Shown: positions 13,601 through 26,256 of the stretch, piece after piece
Layout: each line of letters starts with the position of its first letter
Numbering within the stretch: the first letter of the stretch is position 1
Source: Stercorarius parasiticus
Lineage: Eukaryota > Chordata > Aves > Charadriiformes > Stercorariidae
Reading direction: 5' to 3'
DNA length: 64,000 nucleotides
Assembly (NCBI GenBank): GCA_013396915.1
Contig: VWZL01003477.1
Location: 87,416-151,415, forward strand
The notes under the pieces: model-generated
Database searches by the model: none
Told to the model about the DNA's origin: nothing
Seen by the model: the letters and a program-made list of their open reading frames with translations, nothing else
Made by a program: the position numbers and the translations under genes

Positions 13601-14914
13601 TAAAAGGACAACTTGCCCTCCGGGCACCACAGCTCATTTTACTGTGCTCCCTCCCTGAGCAAACATTTCTAAGAAAAGGTGAGCTGGAAGGAAAAGGGGG
13701 GAAAGAAAAAAAATAATAAAAAATAATAAAAACCTTCCACAAAAACAAAACTGACAGGGTGCCCCCAGTGCAGCCCAAGCCCCACCCTGCCCCAGCACTC
13801 AGGACCTCACATCGCTCCTATGGGCAGGAGCTGCTCAGCTTCGTGTGAAGGCTGGGGAAGAATTACATGGAAATCATAATAAAAGATGTCAGGGCTGCTC
13901 ACAAAGGGGATTTTTTTTTTCCCCTTACATTTAATTTCCCAACAGTCAGATTTTTTTAATTTTTTTTATTTTTTTCCTCTTAAGCCCATTGAGACCCAGG
14001 CGACGGAGCATGTCACCATGGTCTGTCAGTGCTTAATTTTTATTACTGCTGAAAAGGTCTGGGATTGCAATATCAAAGAAACACTTCAAATTGCCTGGTC
14101 TTGCCTGTTGCACATCTTACTCCGCTTTCCCAGGCCCTTCACCGGACCAGAAAAATAGGATCCCTCTGGTTTGCAAATCAATGTATTTGCCACAATATTT
14201 TAAGGAAATTACATCTACCAAGTGAGTGCTGCCTCCATTTTCCACTTTATTAGCCTTAAAAGGCTATTTATAAGCTTTAAAAAGCCTTATAAAATCTTAT
14301 TAAGGTGTAGCACATACTTTAAGGTAGGCCAGACTGGTTGCTGACCCTCTGAAAGTACACGGCTAGAAGTTACCAAGCCCCCCAGCCTGCGAAAGCAAGG
14401 CTATAAATCCTTCAGATCCCGCAGAATTTGACTGAAATCCTACCGCAAAAAGCCCACAGCAAAGTGTCACTCACCCAAGGCCACAAAGGAGGTTAACAGG
14501 AATCTTGCTGAAGTGGCGAATAAAAATAACAAGCCCGATTTGCTCTCAAATACCCACCTGCGATGCCTTGCAAGTGCTTACCCTTCCTTTCTGCTGCGGG
14601 AGGAAAATAAAAACCCCTTTGCAAACAGCCGGATCACAAATAAGTGCATTAAGCTTTCATTAAGGAGAACAGGACAAATGTGGCTGGACTACAAACGCTA
14701 TCAAATACAGCTGGATGTCAACGGGCATGCTTTTAGTAGGCTCAATTGGCTTCGCTTGGAATTCTATCTCAAACAAAATGATTAAAGTTTTGGGAAAAAT
14801 AATGACTGGAGTCAGCAAGATGCAACAGGTGCCCAAAAGAGACACACACACTGCAAATCGCACGCACAAGGGATTGATTGCATGAAGAGCTAAAAAAGCT
14901 TTTTTAGAGAGTCT
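7698..14914. other. Long non-coding stretch (probable ATP11C first intron or intergenic)
   Basis: No exon, RNA gene or complete transposable element was recognised on either strand. The sequence contains pyrimidine-rich tracts (for example 12530-12800), an oligo-C run near 9910, and short A/T homopolymers. Frames of up to 180 codons here have no recognisable domain and overlap other frames on both strands, as chance frames do. Confidence 0.55.
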
Positions 14915-15729
14915 CGGTTCTGAGCAGCATCCGTGGCAGCAAGCATCCCTGTGAGGGCATAGAAAACGGTGGAGGGGAGGAAAAAAAAGCACAACGACCC
15001 AGGACTGCTTCCCTGCCACCAGCAAGTCCCCGGCTACTGCCACCACAGCTCTGCTGGCCACCCAGCCCCGCAGCTTCAAACCAAATGCACTTTGCCAACC
15101 CGGTGCCGACCGCTGGCCAGCAGCTCCCTGGATTTTGGTTAAGCCCATAAGCAAACATACATATAAAAAAAATATATAAAAAAAGAAAGAGCCCATAAGC
15201 AAATATATATACACACACACATATATATATAAAAGGAGTCCTTAAGCAAAACTAAAATGTATATATATAAAAAAGAAAGAGCCCATAGGCAAAACTAATA
15301 TATATATAAAAAGAGCCCATAAGCAAAAATAAATATATATGTACTTTCATGTGCCTATATATCTCGCATATATGCATATTTAATGCATATATATTGCACA
15401 CATGCATATTTAATGCATATATATATATATATATAGAAATTGCTGCAGCCTGCGGGCAGAACAGGCTTTTCCTGACCCAGCAGCCCCGCAGGAGCCGGGT
15501 GAGGGCAGGAGACCTTTTAAAACAGGAAAGTTTTGCCGTTTCCCCAGGCTACAAGTTATTAAATTAAGCTTTGAAACAGCTTGCCACTTACTGGCCATCC
15601 CCTGCGGCATACGGGCAGTACCAGCATCGCTCTCCTACCGTGAAAGGGCGATGGCAACCCACGTAACGGCTCCAGGAAAAAGTCTTGGAGTCAAGTTTAT
15701 TACAAAAAGCAAAATACAAACTGCCCAAA
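14915..15729. repeat. 815-bp duplicated block, copy A
   Basis: It starts 'cggttctgagcagcatccgt' and ends 'caaactgcccaaa'. The whole block recurs, almost base for base, at 15731-16544, separated only by a single undetermined base at 15730. Small differences include one A fewer in an A run, gcaagcatcc versus gcgagcatcc, and a CA-repeat step. The block contains a TA/TATA-rich microsatellite at about 15155-15437 with repeated 'agcccataagcaaa' motifs. Confidence 0.97.
15155..15437. repeat. TA-rich microsatellite cluster (copy A)
   Basis: Alternating (TA)n, (CA)n and 'atatataaaaagagcccata' units form a cryptic tandem array. Phrases such as 'agagcccataagcaaa' recur about five times. An equivalent array lies at about 15971-16252 in the second copy, where the CA stretch is one unit longer. 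Confidence 0.85.
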
Positions 15730-15730
15730 N
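15730..15730. other. Single N joining the two duplicate blocks
   Basis: One undetermined base sits exactly at the boundary of the two near-identical 815-bp copies. This is typical of a scaffold join between contigs rather than a biological breakpoint. Confidence 0.9.
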
Positions 15731-16544
15731 CGGTTCTGAGCAGCATCCGTGGCAGCGAGCATCCCTGTGAGGGCATAGAAAACGGTGGAGGGGAGGAAAA
15801 AAAGCACAACGACCCAGGACTGCTTCCCTGCCACCAGCAAGTCCCCGGCTACTGCCACCACAGCTCTGCTGGCCACCCAGCCCCGCAGCTTCAAACCAAA
15901 TGCACTTTGCCAACCCGGTGCCGACCGCTGGCCAGCAGCTCCCTGGATTTTGGTTAAGCCCATAAGCAAACATACATATAAAAAAAATATATAAAAAAAG
16001 AAAGAGCCCATAAGCAAATATATATACACACACACACATATATATAAAAGGAGTCCTTAAGCAAAACTAAAATGTATATATATAAAAAAGAAAGAGCCCA
16101 TAGGCAAAACTAATATATATATAAAAAGAGCCCATAAGCAAAAATAAATATATATGTACTTTCATGTGCCTATATATCTCGCATATATGCATATTTAATG
16201 CATATATATTGCACACATGCATATTTAATGCATATATATATATATATATAGAAATTGCTGCAGCCTGCGGGCAGAACAGGCTTTTCCTGACCCAGCAGCC
16301 CCGCAGGAGCCGGGTGAGGGCAGGAGACCTTTTAAAACAGGAAAGTTTTGCCGTTTCCCCAGGCTACAAGTTATTAAATTAAGCTTTGAAACAGCTTGCC
16401 ACTTACTGGCCATCCCCTGCGGCATACGGGCAGTACCAGCATCGCTCTCCTACCGTGAAAGGGCGATGGCAACCCACGTAACGGCTCCAGGAAAAAGTCT
16501 TGGAGTCAAGTTTATTACAAAAAGCAAAATACAAACTGCCCAAA
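15731..16544. repeat. 815-bp duplicated block, copy B
   Basis: This is the direct-repeat partner of 14915-15729, ending with the same 'caaactgcccaaa'. Sequence diverges immediately afterwards ('tcaagcattaagcaattcag'). Copy-to-copy differences are few and concentrated in homopolymers and dinucleotides, as expected of two alleles. Confidence 0.97.
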
Positions 16545-19500
16545 TCAAGCATTAAGCAATTCAGGCAAAGGCTAGCGAGAGCACAACTACACGAGAGAGA
16601 TTAGCATGCTATAATTTAATAATAAGAAGAAAGATAGCTTACAATCATAAGCAGCACGAGCAGCAGTGTCCTTATTACCCACTTCCAATGAGCAGGATGC
16701 ACTTTCCGAGTGGCACAGTGTCCCCAAAGGCCAGACAGGGTCAGCACATCCCACGCTTCACCGGCAAGTCCTTCATCCAGCCCTGGCTGCCAACAACCAC
16801 CCAGCGGCGTGAGGCTTCCAGGCAACAAATAGCCACAGCCAGGAAGCCCGAGGTGCCGGGGACCAGCCTGGCATCTGCACGGTACCCACAAGTCAGAGAG
16901 CTGCGAATCTCCAGGTGAATAAGGGAAAACACTAAAAAACACAGAACCTCAGTACCACTTGGCAATTCAAATGGGGGGGGGTTAATAAAAGTATTTTGTA
17001 TTTGCAAGAGATGAGCAATGGGGAGGGGAGCAGAGGCTGCATGGGATGAGCAGCAGGGTTCTCCCGGCTCCCAGGCAGCATCCTGCCGCACAGCCCAACG
17101 CCAGGGCTGGATGCTGGACGCTTCACAGACAGGCAAAGTCCACGACACCCGGTGTCCAGCGCCAGCAAAACCTGCTCAGCAAAAAACCCAGACCACGCTT
17201 CCCCATGCCAGGAATAGGCCTGAGCTGAGCAAGGAGCAGCAGATTTCAGTCCAAACCCCCAGGTAAGGTATTTTCTAAGATCCCCTCAGGACTGTCCATC
17301 CCAGCACAGGGAAAGTGCTGCAGCCTGCTCCCCCCAGCAGGGCACATGGGGACACTTTTTGGGCACAAGGCCACTAAAGTGACCAGCCAAGCCACACAGG
17401 AAAACCTCTGCCCTGCCCCGTGGCCTCAGCACCCGCTTCCTACACACAACTAGAATACAGGAAACTCCCTCAAAAATCCCCTGAGCAAACCTTTTTGGGG
17501 AAAGACAAACGGGTTAATAGCGCACTCAGTCACCCCGCCTCCACGTTTCACGGAAAATTCGCCTTTCCCCAGACACCCCGGCCAGGCTGAGCAGCTCAGT
17601 GACACCCTCACCCCTGCTGTGCCAGCTCCTCCAGCCACAGGGATCACAAGGTCCCCCCACTTGGGGCCACCCCAATGTTCTCTCAGCAAGGATGGAGGGT
17701 TAAAGCCCCCCCAAGGGGACAGAGAGTCCCACACCCCGAGGAAGTAGCAGACAAAAGCTGGTTTTCTGTGTCACTGCTGCAGACGAGAGATGCAAGCATG
17801 GGTACCATGGGAGGAAGATGCTCCCACGGCCTCAACCTGCATGGATAAAAACCTCCATCCCTGGCAGAACAACTAATTTTGGTGTGAAGGTTTCTTCCGC
17901 CCGAGAGACCCCAGTAACGCTCTCCACCAGCTTCGCTTTTAACCAACACCTCCAAAAAAAAATAATAGAAATCTCACCACCAGAGAGGACATCAACGGCT
18001 CCAGCCAGAAAGCAGCAGTTTTAATGGGAAAGGAAGTGCATGAACCAGAGGATGAAATCAAAGGCAAGGCTGAGAAGCTGGCTATTAATAGATGGCCTGT
18101 TTGCTTTTACAATTTTTGTTGTTAAACGCAAATTGCCATGCCTTCAGCTGCAACTCCGCCAGTTCAGCTCCCAACCTTCCTCGCATAGCCCAGACAATCC
18201 TTATTATTCTTAGCAAAATATCAACTGGAGACAAAACCAGCTGCGAGCGAAGAATAAAACGTAGCCTTGAGACACATGTGATTCTCCACAGAAAAGTTTC
18301 TGCACACCCCAGGATTAATTGGCAGCACCATTTATCATTAATGTTTGACCGGTGCTTTCCAGTGTCCCTCCCCACAGCAATTTTTAACCTCTCCAAACTT
18401 GAACTGCAAGCATGAACCTTTCCATGCAGCTGCTTGTCCGAGGCTGCCTTTTTTCTTTTTTGTTTGATTTTTATTTATTTTTAGCCAAAGGGTTGAACTA
18501 TTTCTGGGAATAAGGCTATGGGTTAGGAGACAGCTTTGCAATGTTAAAGAGAAACTGGTACAGGAATCCGAGAAACTCCTCTGTCCCCATTTTCCAGGGA
18601 ATTTGGAAAACTCCTGTGGACCCATTTTCCAGGGTCAGGGCATCGAAAAGGGATTTCAGCCCTGGGAAAGAGCCTTTTGCAGCTCCAAGTTCCCAATTTG
18701 AGCCTTCCGCTACCTTCGCTGTGGTCAAGCATGGGCTGCCCTACGGCTGCTATAGGAACTGGCCTTGCAGACACAAAACGCCATTATCACATTAAATACA
18801 CACTACAAAAATTCCAGCAAAGCTCATGAAAAATGCGCTTCGTTAAAAATTCACACTCTTTTGAAGTGCGGGATTTCTCCGAGCAGAACTGCCACCTGAA
18901 GTCACAGAGGCACCCCAGCCCCAACCTCAGCTGCTTGTGGGGGGTTTTGGGGTTTTTTTTGGTCACGTTAATGAAAGCAAAACACTTCTTGCACAGGCTG
19001 GCAGTCAGGTACAAGGCATTTGACATGCAGCCTCACCCTTGAGGTGTCAGCATGGCTGGATTGGGTGAAAAAAAGGCATTTCTCAAGGCTTCCAACTCCT
19101 ACCTAAGCTCGTCTTTCTTATTAGAATAGGAACCACAAGCACACTGTAATGTTTGGTTCACGCTCTCTAAAAAAAAAAAGAGAAAAGAGCAAGCATCAAA
19201 GAAAATCGCAGATGTGCTCCGTGTCCCAAAATAGAGACTTCATTACACATTTGCTGAAGAAAAAAACCCAAACCCTAAAGATGGGAGTGTAAATCAGCAT
19301 CTTCCAAGTCCAGACTCAGATATCTCCCACCACAGGCACCCCAGCGCTCCCCAAGCCAAGCAGGGAGTGGGTGGGTGGTGGTGGTCCCCCGACCCATCCC
19401 TGCCCCTCCTCACTGACTCCCCATCACCAACAGGGAACTTAATTCCCCTTCTAAAAAGTGACTTTGGGCCATTTCTCACTTTCTGCCCTTCGAATAGGTC

Positions 19501-22500
19501 TCGGTGGGGGTATTTTCCTGCGCAGCAGCAGGTAGGACCTGCGCTGCTCCTTCCCAGCCTCAAATCATCTCCCCAACCTCCAGCACACACCTCTTGAGTC
19601 AGCGCACACCTTCTCTGAGGCATTCCTCCTGCCTCAGTCCCTCCCCGAAGGGGTCAGCCAGGGCTTCAGGGACACAAGGGGACAAAGCCAACAGCCTCGG
19701 GGGCAGCGGAGCATCTCAACCCAGACGCCACCTCCTCAGCTTCTTCCCCACGAGGTGTGTGGGGTTGGGGGGACACTCAAGGTATGACAACCTTCCAAAA
19801 AAAATAATAAAAAATAAAATCCAACGGGGCTTTGCAAAACCACAGCAGAGCCCAAACGGAGCCCCAGAGCTCACTGCAGGCACTGGTTGTGGCCCCACAG
19901 CCCGCCTGGGGGTACCCCCATCACTCACAGCTGCACAGCAGGGACGGGTGGACACCCCAGGAGAAGACCAGCAAGGGGACATCACCACCAGCCACGAGCA
20001 AGGCAAAGGCACCAAGCCACCACACAGGTCCGCTGCACGCCTGTCCAAGAGGCATCTTTCTTCCCCAACATCAAGCAAATGCTCTCAAGAGCCAGGAGCT
20101 CAGCACCCGCGGAACACCAGGGATTTACCAGGGCATTGGCCGCAAAGAGGATCAGGCCCCACAGTGTTTAATTAAAAGGGAATAAAACAACGAAGGTCCT
20201 GTTGTTAGGTACTGTGCAAACACACAAACCCCCAAGAATTTTGCTCCCAATTAGGGACTGTTTGTTACTTTCTCACCCTGGATTTTACACAAGAATAGGA
20301 AAATACCAGCACAAGGATCTGCAGTAACCGCAGAGGCAAGAGATCCAGGCAGCAACACCATGGTGGGCACGCACCAGCCCACAGGCACCCACAGAGGAGG
20401 GAGAGCACCCTGGGGGGGATTTCCCCCCCTCCCACAGCCTTCCTGCACCACCACAGGGGCATCAGTAACTTTTTTCTGTATTTCTTACTTAGTTTTTACA
20501 AGAGCCCCAATCCCCGCCAGCTGTGGCCCCGAGGTACAACTGTCTGCATGCTTCAGAATTATCCAGGAAAAATAATTAAAGGGAAAAAAAGCACATTATC
20601 TTTGATACATGACACAGGGACTAGCACTTCCCAGGTGTCTGCCAAGGGAGTTTGGAGGAGCCCAGCGCCAGGAGACGGACCCAAACCCTCCCCCTGGTCA
20701 CCAAGGCACTGCCCCGCTCTGCCCCCGCATCCTCCCCGCGACAGCCGTGCAAGCAGCATGAGACTAAAAAAAAAAGAAACCAAAAAAAATATAGACTCCA
20801 ATGCCAGAAGCCGTTTCCAAAAAGGAATTAAAGTTATATTTCAAGTTGACAGTATCTCCTGAAAGTGGATTAACCGTGGCAATTCAATCCCGCCTCCCCG
20901 CAGCCATCCTGGCCACACTCTTTTTTCGGCAGGGATGATTTCAGCGGTGTAAAATTGAAGTTCAGAATCCAATTTGTTTCTGCAGAGAGCATCAGTCTGT
21001 ATCCCAGGGTAGCAAAGCAGACGCACATACACCCCTCTTTTTTACCATCCCGTTTCGTACCCTATGCAGAATAAAGTTTATGGGATGAAGAAATGGAGCC
21101 ACATAACAGCTCGATGATAGAGCCAGGCACATTCATTGTGCCTAAGCCATGAAAAACATCCGAAAACAGGATTTTTTTTAATATCCGTTGGTATTTATGA
21201 GCCTCTGGCAGAGACCATGCAGTGGAGAGGTGACAACATTTGTCTGAGTAGCCCTATGGGACCATAAGTGCCAGGTAATCTGCAGCTTTTAATAATTGCA
21301 GTGAATTTTCTGCAATGCTGCTGCCACAAGACGGGCATCACCTAGAGCCCCACGTTACCCGTAGGGGACTGAGGGCAGCTTGGGGACATCGGCATGGGCT
21401 GTCCTCCCCCATCGAGGAGGAGGCACCGACCCAAACCTCCTGGAGACCCTGCGGGGCCAGGGCCGTGGCAGAGCCACCACAGCATGGTGGGAGCTGCTAT
21501 CTGCCCCAGGACAGGGGGACACCTGCACCAGCTTGATAACGCTGCTCAAGTGCCGCTTACAGCCAGGAGTTGTAAAAAATGCCTAAAAGCCCTCAACAGC
21601 ACCACAGATGCCGCCCTGGTCTCAGAGCAAAGTTGTTCCTTTAACCCGAAAACTACCTTTAACCTTCCAAACGCACACCGTAACAGCTCAGCCCTGAACA
21701 AAGTGGTTAGAAATACCTGGGTTCAATGTTCAGGACCACTGCTTCTCCATTCCAGTGGAGACATCACACCCCAGCAGTGGTCCACATCCCCTCCCCATGG
21801 CAAAGGGGCATGAGAGGTGGCACGGAGCTGGTGTGGGACCACCACAATTCCCATGTGTAAATGCTGGAGCCAGTGCCCAGTCAGGCATCTCTATGGGTAC
21901 CTTGCTCATGGGAGGCGGCCACCTCAAAACGCTTTAAGCTGAACTCAGGGGAGATGCTTCATGCCCTGGATGCCTCCCGACAGGACTTAGAAAAAGCCTC
22001 CTGCAAGGGCCAGGCAGGGGAAGCAGAAAACACAAGGCAGAGCTAAATTCAAAGTCATCGAAGTCAGAAACTCAGATCAGATCCAACACATTTGTCCCCG
22101 GGGCTGCAAAACAATAGTTGCACTAGATGTGTTCTCTACAGGGCTAACCCAAAGCCTGCAACAGAAATACAACCTACAAATGGGAAAATTAACCATTTCC
22201 ACCCCCCTGCCAAGAACTGCTGCAGACCTACCTCCACACTTAAAAAAAAAAAAGCCCGGAAATCTGGCACAAACAGCTTGCTCCGAAACAAAAGTTAATA
22301 TGAAAATACATCTCTCAGTGGTTCTGGACCTTTATTCTGGCAGGTAACTGGGTGTCAAGGGGTGCAACATGCCCTGGGAAACAGCCCCTGCCCCTCCAAG
22401 GGTGTATATGCTGTGCTAATAGCACATACCTGGTGTTTAAACTCGAGGAACTTTGTTAATCATGCACTGTGCAATAAATGACACTGATAAATAAACAGAA

Positions 22501-22567
22501 GCTCCAAAAATGATGTTTAAAACACTGGTTTTACCACACTTCGCTATGGAATGGAGGGGGGGCGGGG
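16545..22567. other. Non-coding stretch, no gene recognised
   Basis: No coding exon or RNA gene was recognised. A short local duplication of roughly 35 bp is visible at 18565-18637, where a segment ending 'cccattttccaggg' is repeated. Several long frames (such as 19504-20175, plus) have no family resemblance. Confidence 0.5.
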
Positions 22568-23343
22568 NNNNNNNNNNNNNNNNNNNNNNNNNNNNNNNNN
22601 NNNNNNNNNNNNNNNNNNNNNNNNNNNNNNNNNNNNNNNNNNNNNNNNNNNNNNNNNNNNNNNNNNNNNNNNNNNNNNNNNNNNNNNNNNNNNNNNNNNN
22701 NNNNNNNNNNNNNNNNNNNNNNNNNNNNNNNNNNNNNNNNNNNNNNNNNNNNNNNNNNNNNNNNNNNNNNNNNNNNNNNNNNNNNNNNNNNNNNNNNNNN
22801 NNNNNNNNNNNNNNNNNNNNNNNNNNNNNNNNNNNNNNNNNNNNNNNNNNNNNNNNNNNNNNNNNNNNNNNNNNNNNNNNNNNNNNNNNNNNNNNNNNNN
22901 NNNNNNNNNNNNNNNNNNNNNNNNNNNNNNNNNNNNNNNNNNNNNNNNNNNNNNNNNNNNNNNNNNNNNNNNNNNNNNNNNNNNNNNNNNNNNNNNNNNN
23001 NNNNNNNNNNNNNNNNNNNNNNNNNNNNNNNNNNNNNNNNNNNNNNNNNNNNNNNNNNNNNNNNNNNNNNNNNNNNNNNNNNNNNNNNNNNNNNNNNNNN
23101 NNNNNNNNNNNNNNNNNNNNNNNNNNNNNNNNNNNNNNNNNNNNNNNNNNNNNNNNNNNNNNNNNNNNNNNNNNNNNNNNNNNNNNNNNNNNNNNNNNNN
23201 NNNNNNNNNNNNNNNNNNNNNNNNNNNNNNNNNNNNNNNNNNNNNNNNNNNNNNNNNNNNNNNNNNNNNNNNNNNNNNNNNNNNNNNNNNNNNNNNNNNN
23301 NNNNNNNNNNNNNNNNNNNNNNNNNNNNNNNNNNNNNNNNNNN
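22568..23343. other. Assembly gap, 776 Ns
   Basis: All bases are N. The left flank is G-rich ('ggagggggggcgggg') and the right flank carries a GC-rich tandem repeat, so the gap probably hides a GC-rich minisatellite. A first exon of ATP11C could in principle also lie here, but nothing shows it. Confidence 0.95.
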
Positions 23344-23347
23344 CCCC

Positions 23348-23425
23348 GGGAGCTGGAGTGCCGGGGGGGGAGGGACCAGGGGACACACCGCATACACCCC
23401 CCGAGACAGCTTGGGAGCTGGAGTG
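23348..23425. repeat. Minisatellite remnant, about 65-bp unit, at gap edge
   Basis: 'gggagctggagtgc' occurs at 23348 and again at 23413. The first unit is 65 bp and the second is incomplete. It abuts the N gap directly, so the array probably extends into the unsequenced region. Confidence 0.7.
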
Positions 23426-23501
23426 CTGGGAGGGCCCTTTGGGTTTGGCCTGTTCCAACCCCTTGCTGGACCCGCAGTAGTGGGTAGAATTTTGTCCTTA
23501 A

Positions 23502-23660
23502 TCACAGAATGGTTTGGTTTGGAAGGGACCTTAAAGACCAGCCAGTCCAACCCCCTGCCCTGNCGTGGCCTCCTCTGGCCCCGCTCCAACAGGTCCACGT
23601 CCTTCCTGTGCTGAGGCCCCAGCACTGGAGGCAGCACTGCAGGGGGGCCTCACCAGGATA
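23502..23660 (-). repeat. CR1 fragment with internal join at an N
   Basis: The plus strand reads 'atcacagaatggtttggttt' followed by 'ggaagggaccttaaagacca' (CR1 3' end, minus orientation) up to a single N at 23563. It then jumps to a more internal CR1 segment ('tggcctcctctggccccgct', 'ccttcctgtgctgaggcccc'). The CR1 sequence normally lying between these parts is missing at the N. Confidence 0.9.
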
Positions 23661-25391
23661 GAATCCCCGCCCTCGACCTCTTCTCTCTAGTGTCGCAGCC
23701 ATCCTAATAAACCTCTCATACAAAAGTCCAGTCACTGGTGCTCAAGCAAATGTCACAGACACCTTGGAGCACTTTCCCTCAATTCATGACTGGCCATGGA
23801 TGGTATTTAGCATCCCTTGGTGTTTTTCCCACCATAAATTCTTCCCAGGAGGCTCCAGGCACATCCCTAGGCAACCTCTGCCGTGGGTGACAAAGCCAGC
23901 CAATCCCACCTGATCCCTGGAGCAGCTCCGCATCCCCCAGCCCAGAACTGCCCAGCATTCCCAGTGCCTCCAACCTTTCACCAATACACAGGTCAAACCT
24001 GCATCCTCTTCCCTCTGGGCTGGGATAACCACTCATCTGAAAGAGCTTCCTTGCGGGAGCATCTCCCCAGTGCAGAGGGCACAGAGCATGGGAATATTTG
24101 TTTCCACATAAAGCAGGGATGTAGACAAGATGTAAACCTAACAAAATCTACATATTTTTTTTCCTCTATATTTTTGACATTGTTATTGCCTGGTGATAAA
24201 ACAGCCTTTTTCTGGAGCTATTTCCTCTGCTGCTGCAGAGGATAAGGAGTTTTCCTAGTGCCATCCCTCACCAGCAGCCCCAGGGACCCCCAGGACCACA
24301 CGGGATGCTCAACCCCAGCACCCAGGAGCCACCCTCACCTCAGCAGCCTGCCTTGTTCCTATTTTAAAAAGCCAATATCTCCCTGGAAGCTGAGTAAAAC
24401 TCACCTTGTTGCACCGCGACTGGGCCCAAGGAGCAGCCGTGGGCTTCCAGAGACCTGGAAAACACACATTTTTTTTTTCTCCCACTTGGCATTTTTTTTT
24501 AAAGGAAGAATAGTACTTTATTGATTGTACCAAGGCTAAAAGCACTCACATTGACTCTACCTAAGCACCAACCATCTGGCAGTTTTTCCACAGTGTGATA
24601 TCTCTGAGCTCACACAGAAAGCTTGCCCTGGGCAGTACTAAAATAGCTGGGTGTCAGACAGGCAGGAGTCTATCGGTTTGGGTGTTTTTTTTTTTAGCCC
24701 CAGTTATCCCAGTGCAGCAGCAGGGGGGTCAGGAGGCTCCCACATCCCCACTGAGGGTCAGCCAGAACCCATCCAAATCCCAAGCGCGACCTCTCTGCTC
24801 TTCTCTTACCTTTCCGCACAAAAGCCTAACCACAACAAGAGGAAACCAGAAAACAATGCCAGGCAGTTCTAAACACATTTTCAAATAATAAATGGAAATT
24901 GTTAAGCATCTCAATATAATGCCTAACCAGCCTAGCTGTCAGCTTCCCCTCAAAACAGAACTAAACTTAGGATCAGCACCATACTGCAGCCTTTGCACTG
25001 ACTTTTTTTTTTTTTGCTACTTTTCTGATGTTTTCCCAGCCTGTTTGTGCTGGCTAGAAGAGGGAGCTGCTCTTCTGGGATGTTTTGCCTGTTGCAGGGC
25101 ACTGGGGTGGGTGTTGAAGAGACCAGTGATGCCCAATGAACCACCAGCCTTTGGGCACCTACGCATTTCCAAAGGCCAAGACAGCCTGGTTTACATGGCC
25201 CATAGAGAAAGAAAAAAAGAAGCTATATTCTGCTCTTCAATATATTTCTACAGGTGTAGTTACTCCTCATCTTTCACCTACATTAACAGGTAAGAAGGGA
25301 ACCTGGTTTCACCAGCAGAAGAGAGGATCCATGCAGCTACACTCATCTTTATGATTCCCATCACAGCCCCTGTCCGGGGGGCGGGTCTGAA

Positions 25392-25434
25392 ATCATAGAA
25401 TTGTCTGGGTTGGAATAGACCTTTAAAGGTCTTT
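25392..25434 (-). repeat. CR1 3'-terminal fragment
   Basis: 'atcatagaattgtctgggtt' followed by 'ggaatagacctttaaaggtc' is a diverged CR1 3' end in minus orientation, about 43 bp long. Confidence 0.8.
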
Positions 25435-26130
25435 GACTCCATAAATAAATGCTGCTGTTCTTTATTAAAAGTTTGCTGGAGTTAGAACTAGAATGCAGGA
25501 CAGACTGTGACACAGAATTAAGCATTACGTGGGTAATTATCTGTAATGTATTGGCAACAGTGGCTGTGGCTAAGGTGTCAGAGAAAGACCCTCTTCCGAT
25601 GAGCTCCCAGATGAAGCCAGTCCAAGCAAACCAGTACAACTGGTAGGCAGGTTTGGTCTCCCGTACTCAGCCAGAGCAGAACCGTAGTGTCCTGCCATGC
25701 ACCGGATTGCTTAAACCCCTCCGTGCCCCTGCTCACCCTGCAGCCAATGGCACGATTTCGCTGGAGAGATAAAGGCAACTGTCAGCCCCGCTTTGGCTGC
25801 TGACACAGCGGCCTTGGGGCAGTGAAACGCCCAGCTCAGCAGAAACCATCCCCACAGAGGGGAAGCAAAACAACCCTGACTGGGCTTTTTTCCCCACCCT
25901 GAAATGGCCTGCATGATTCAGCTGCTGATCTGGGAGCAGCTGTCAGCTCACACGTTTTTTTTACAAAGGAATCTGGTTTTAATGCACTTTTTGATGCCAC
26001 AAACAGGTAGTCCCCAGGGTACTAAAGGACCAGAGCCAGCAGGGACTCCATCCCGCATCCAAACATGCCCTGCCCACGGCAAAGGGACCACAAAGGACAG
26101 ATCCCAGGGAGAATTTCACACAATGCAGGA

Positions 26131-26256
26131 GAGTCACAGAATGGGTTGGGTTGGAAGAGACCTTAAAGCTCATCTAGTTCCAAACCCCCCTCCCTGAACA
26201 GGGGACACCTCCCACCAAACTCAAAGCTCCATCCAACCTGGTCTTGAACACTTCCA
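26131..26256 (-). repeat. CR1 3' fragment, about 125 bp
   Basis: It begins 'gtcacagaatgggttgggtt' and continues through 'ctcatctagttccaaacccc' and 'ggggacacctcccaccaaac' to 'ctggtcttgaacacttccat', all CR1 3'-region landmarks in minus orientation. Confidence 0.92.

Noticed and set aside
15155..16252. Identical 72-codon frames in the two duplicate blocks as a possible duplicated small gene
   Set aside because: The frame is mostly TA-repeat translation (Tyr-Ile runs), and the duplication itself is probably an assembly artefact.
19504..20175. 223-codon plus-strand frame
   Set aside because: Low-complexity Pro/Ser/Gly composition, no recognisable domain, no splice context, and overlapping frames in the same region.
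22437..23637. Long open frames of 300-370 codons on both strands
   Set aside because: They are open only because they cross 776 Ns. No coding evidence exists in the flanks.
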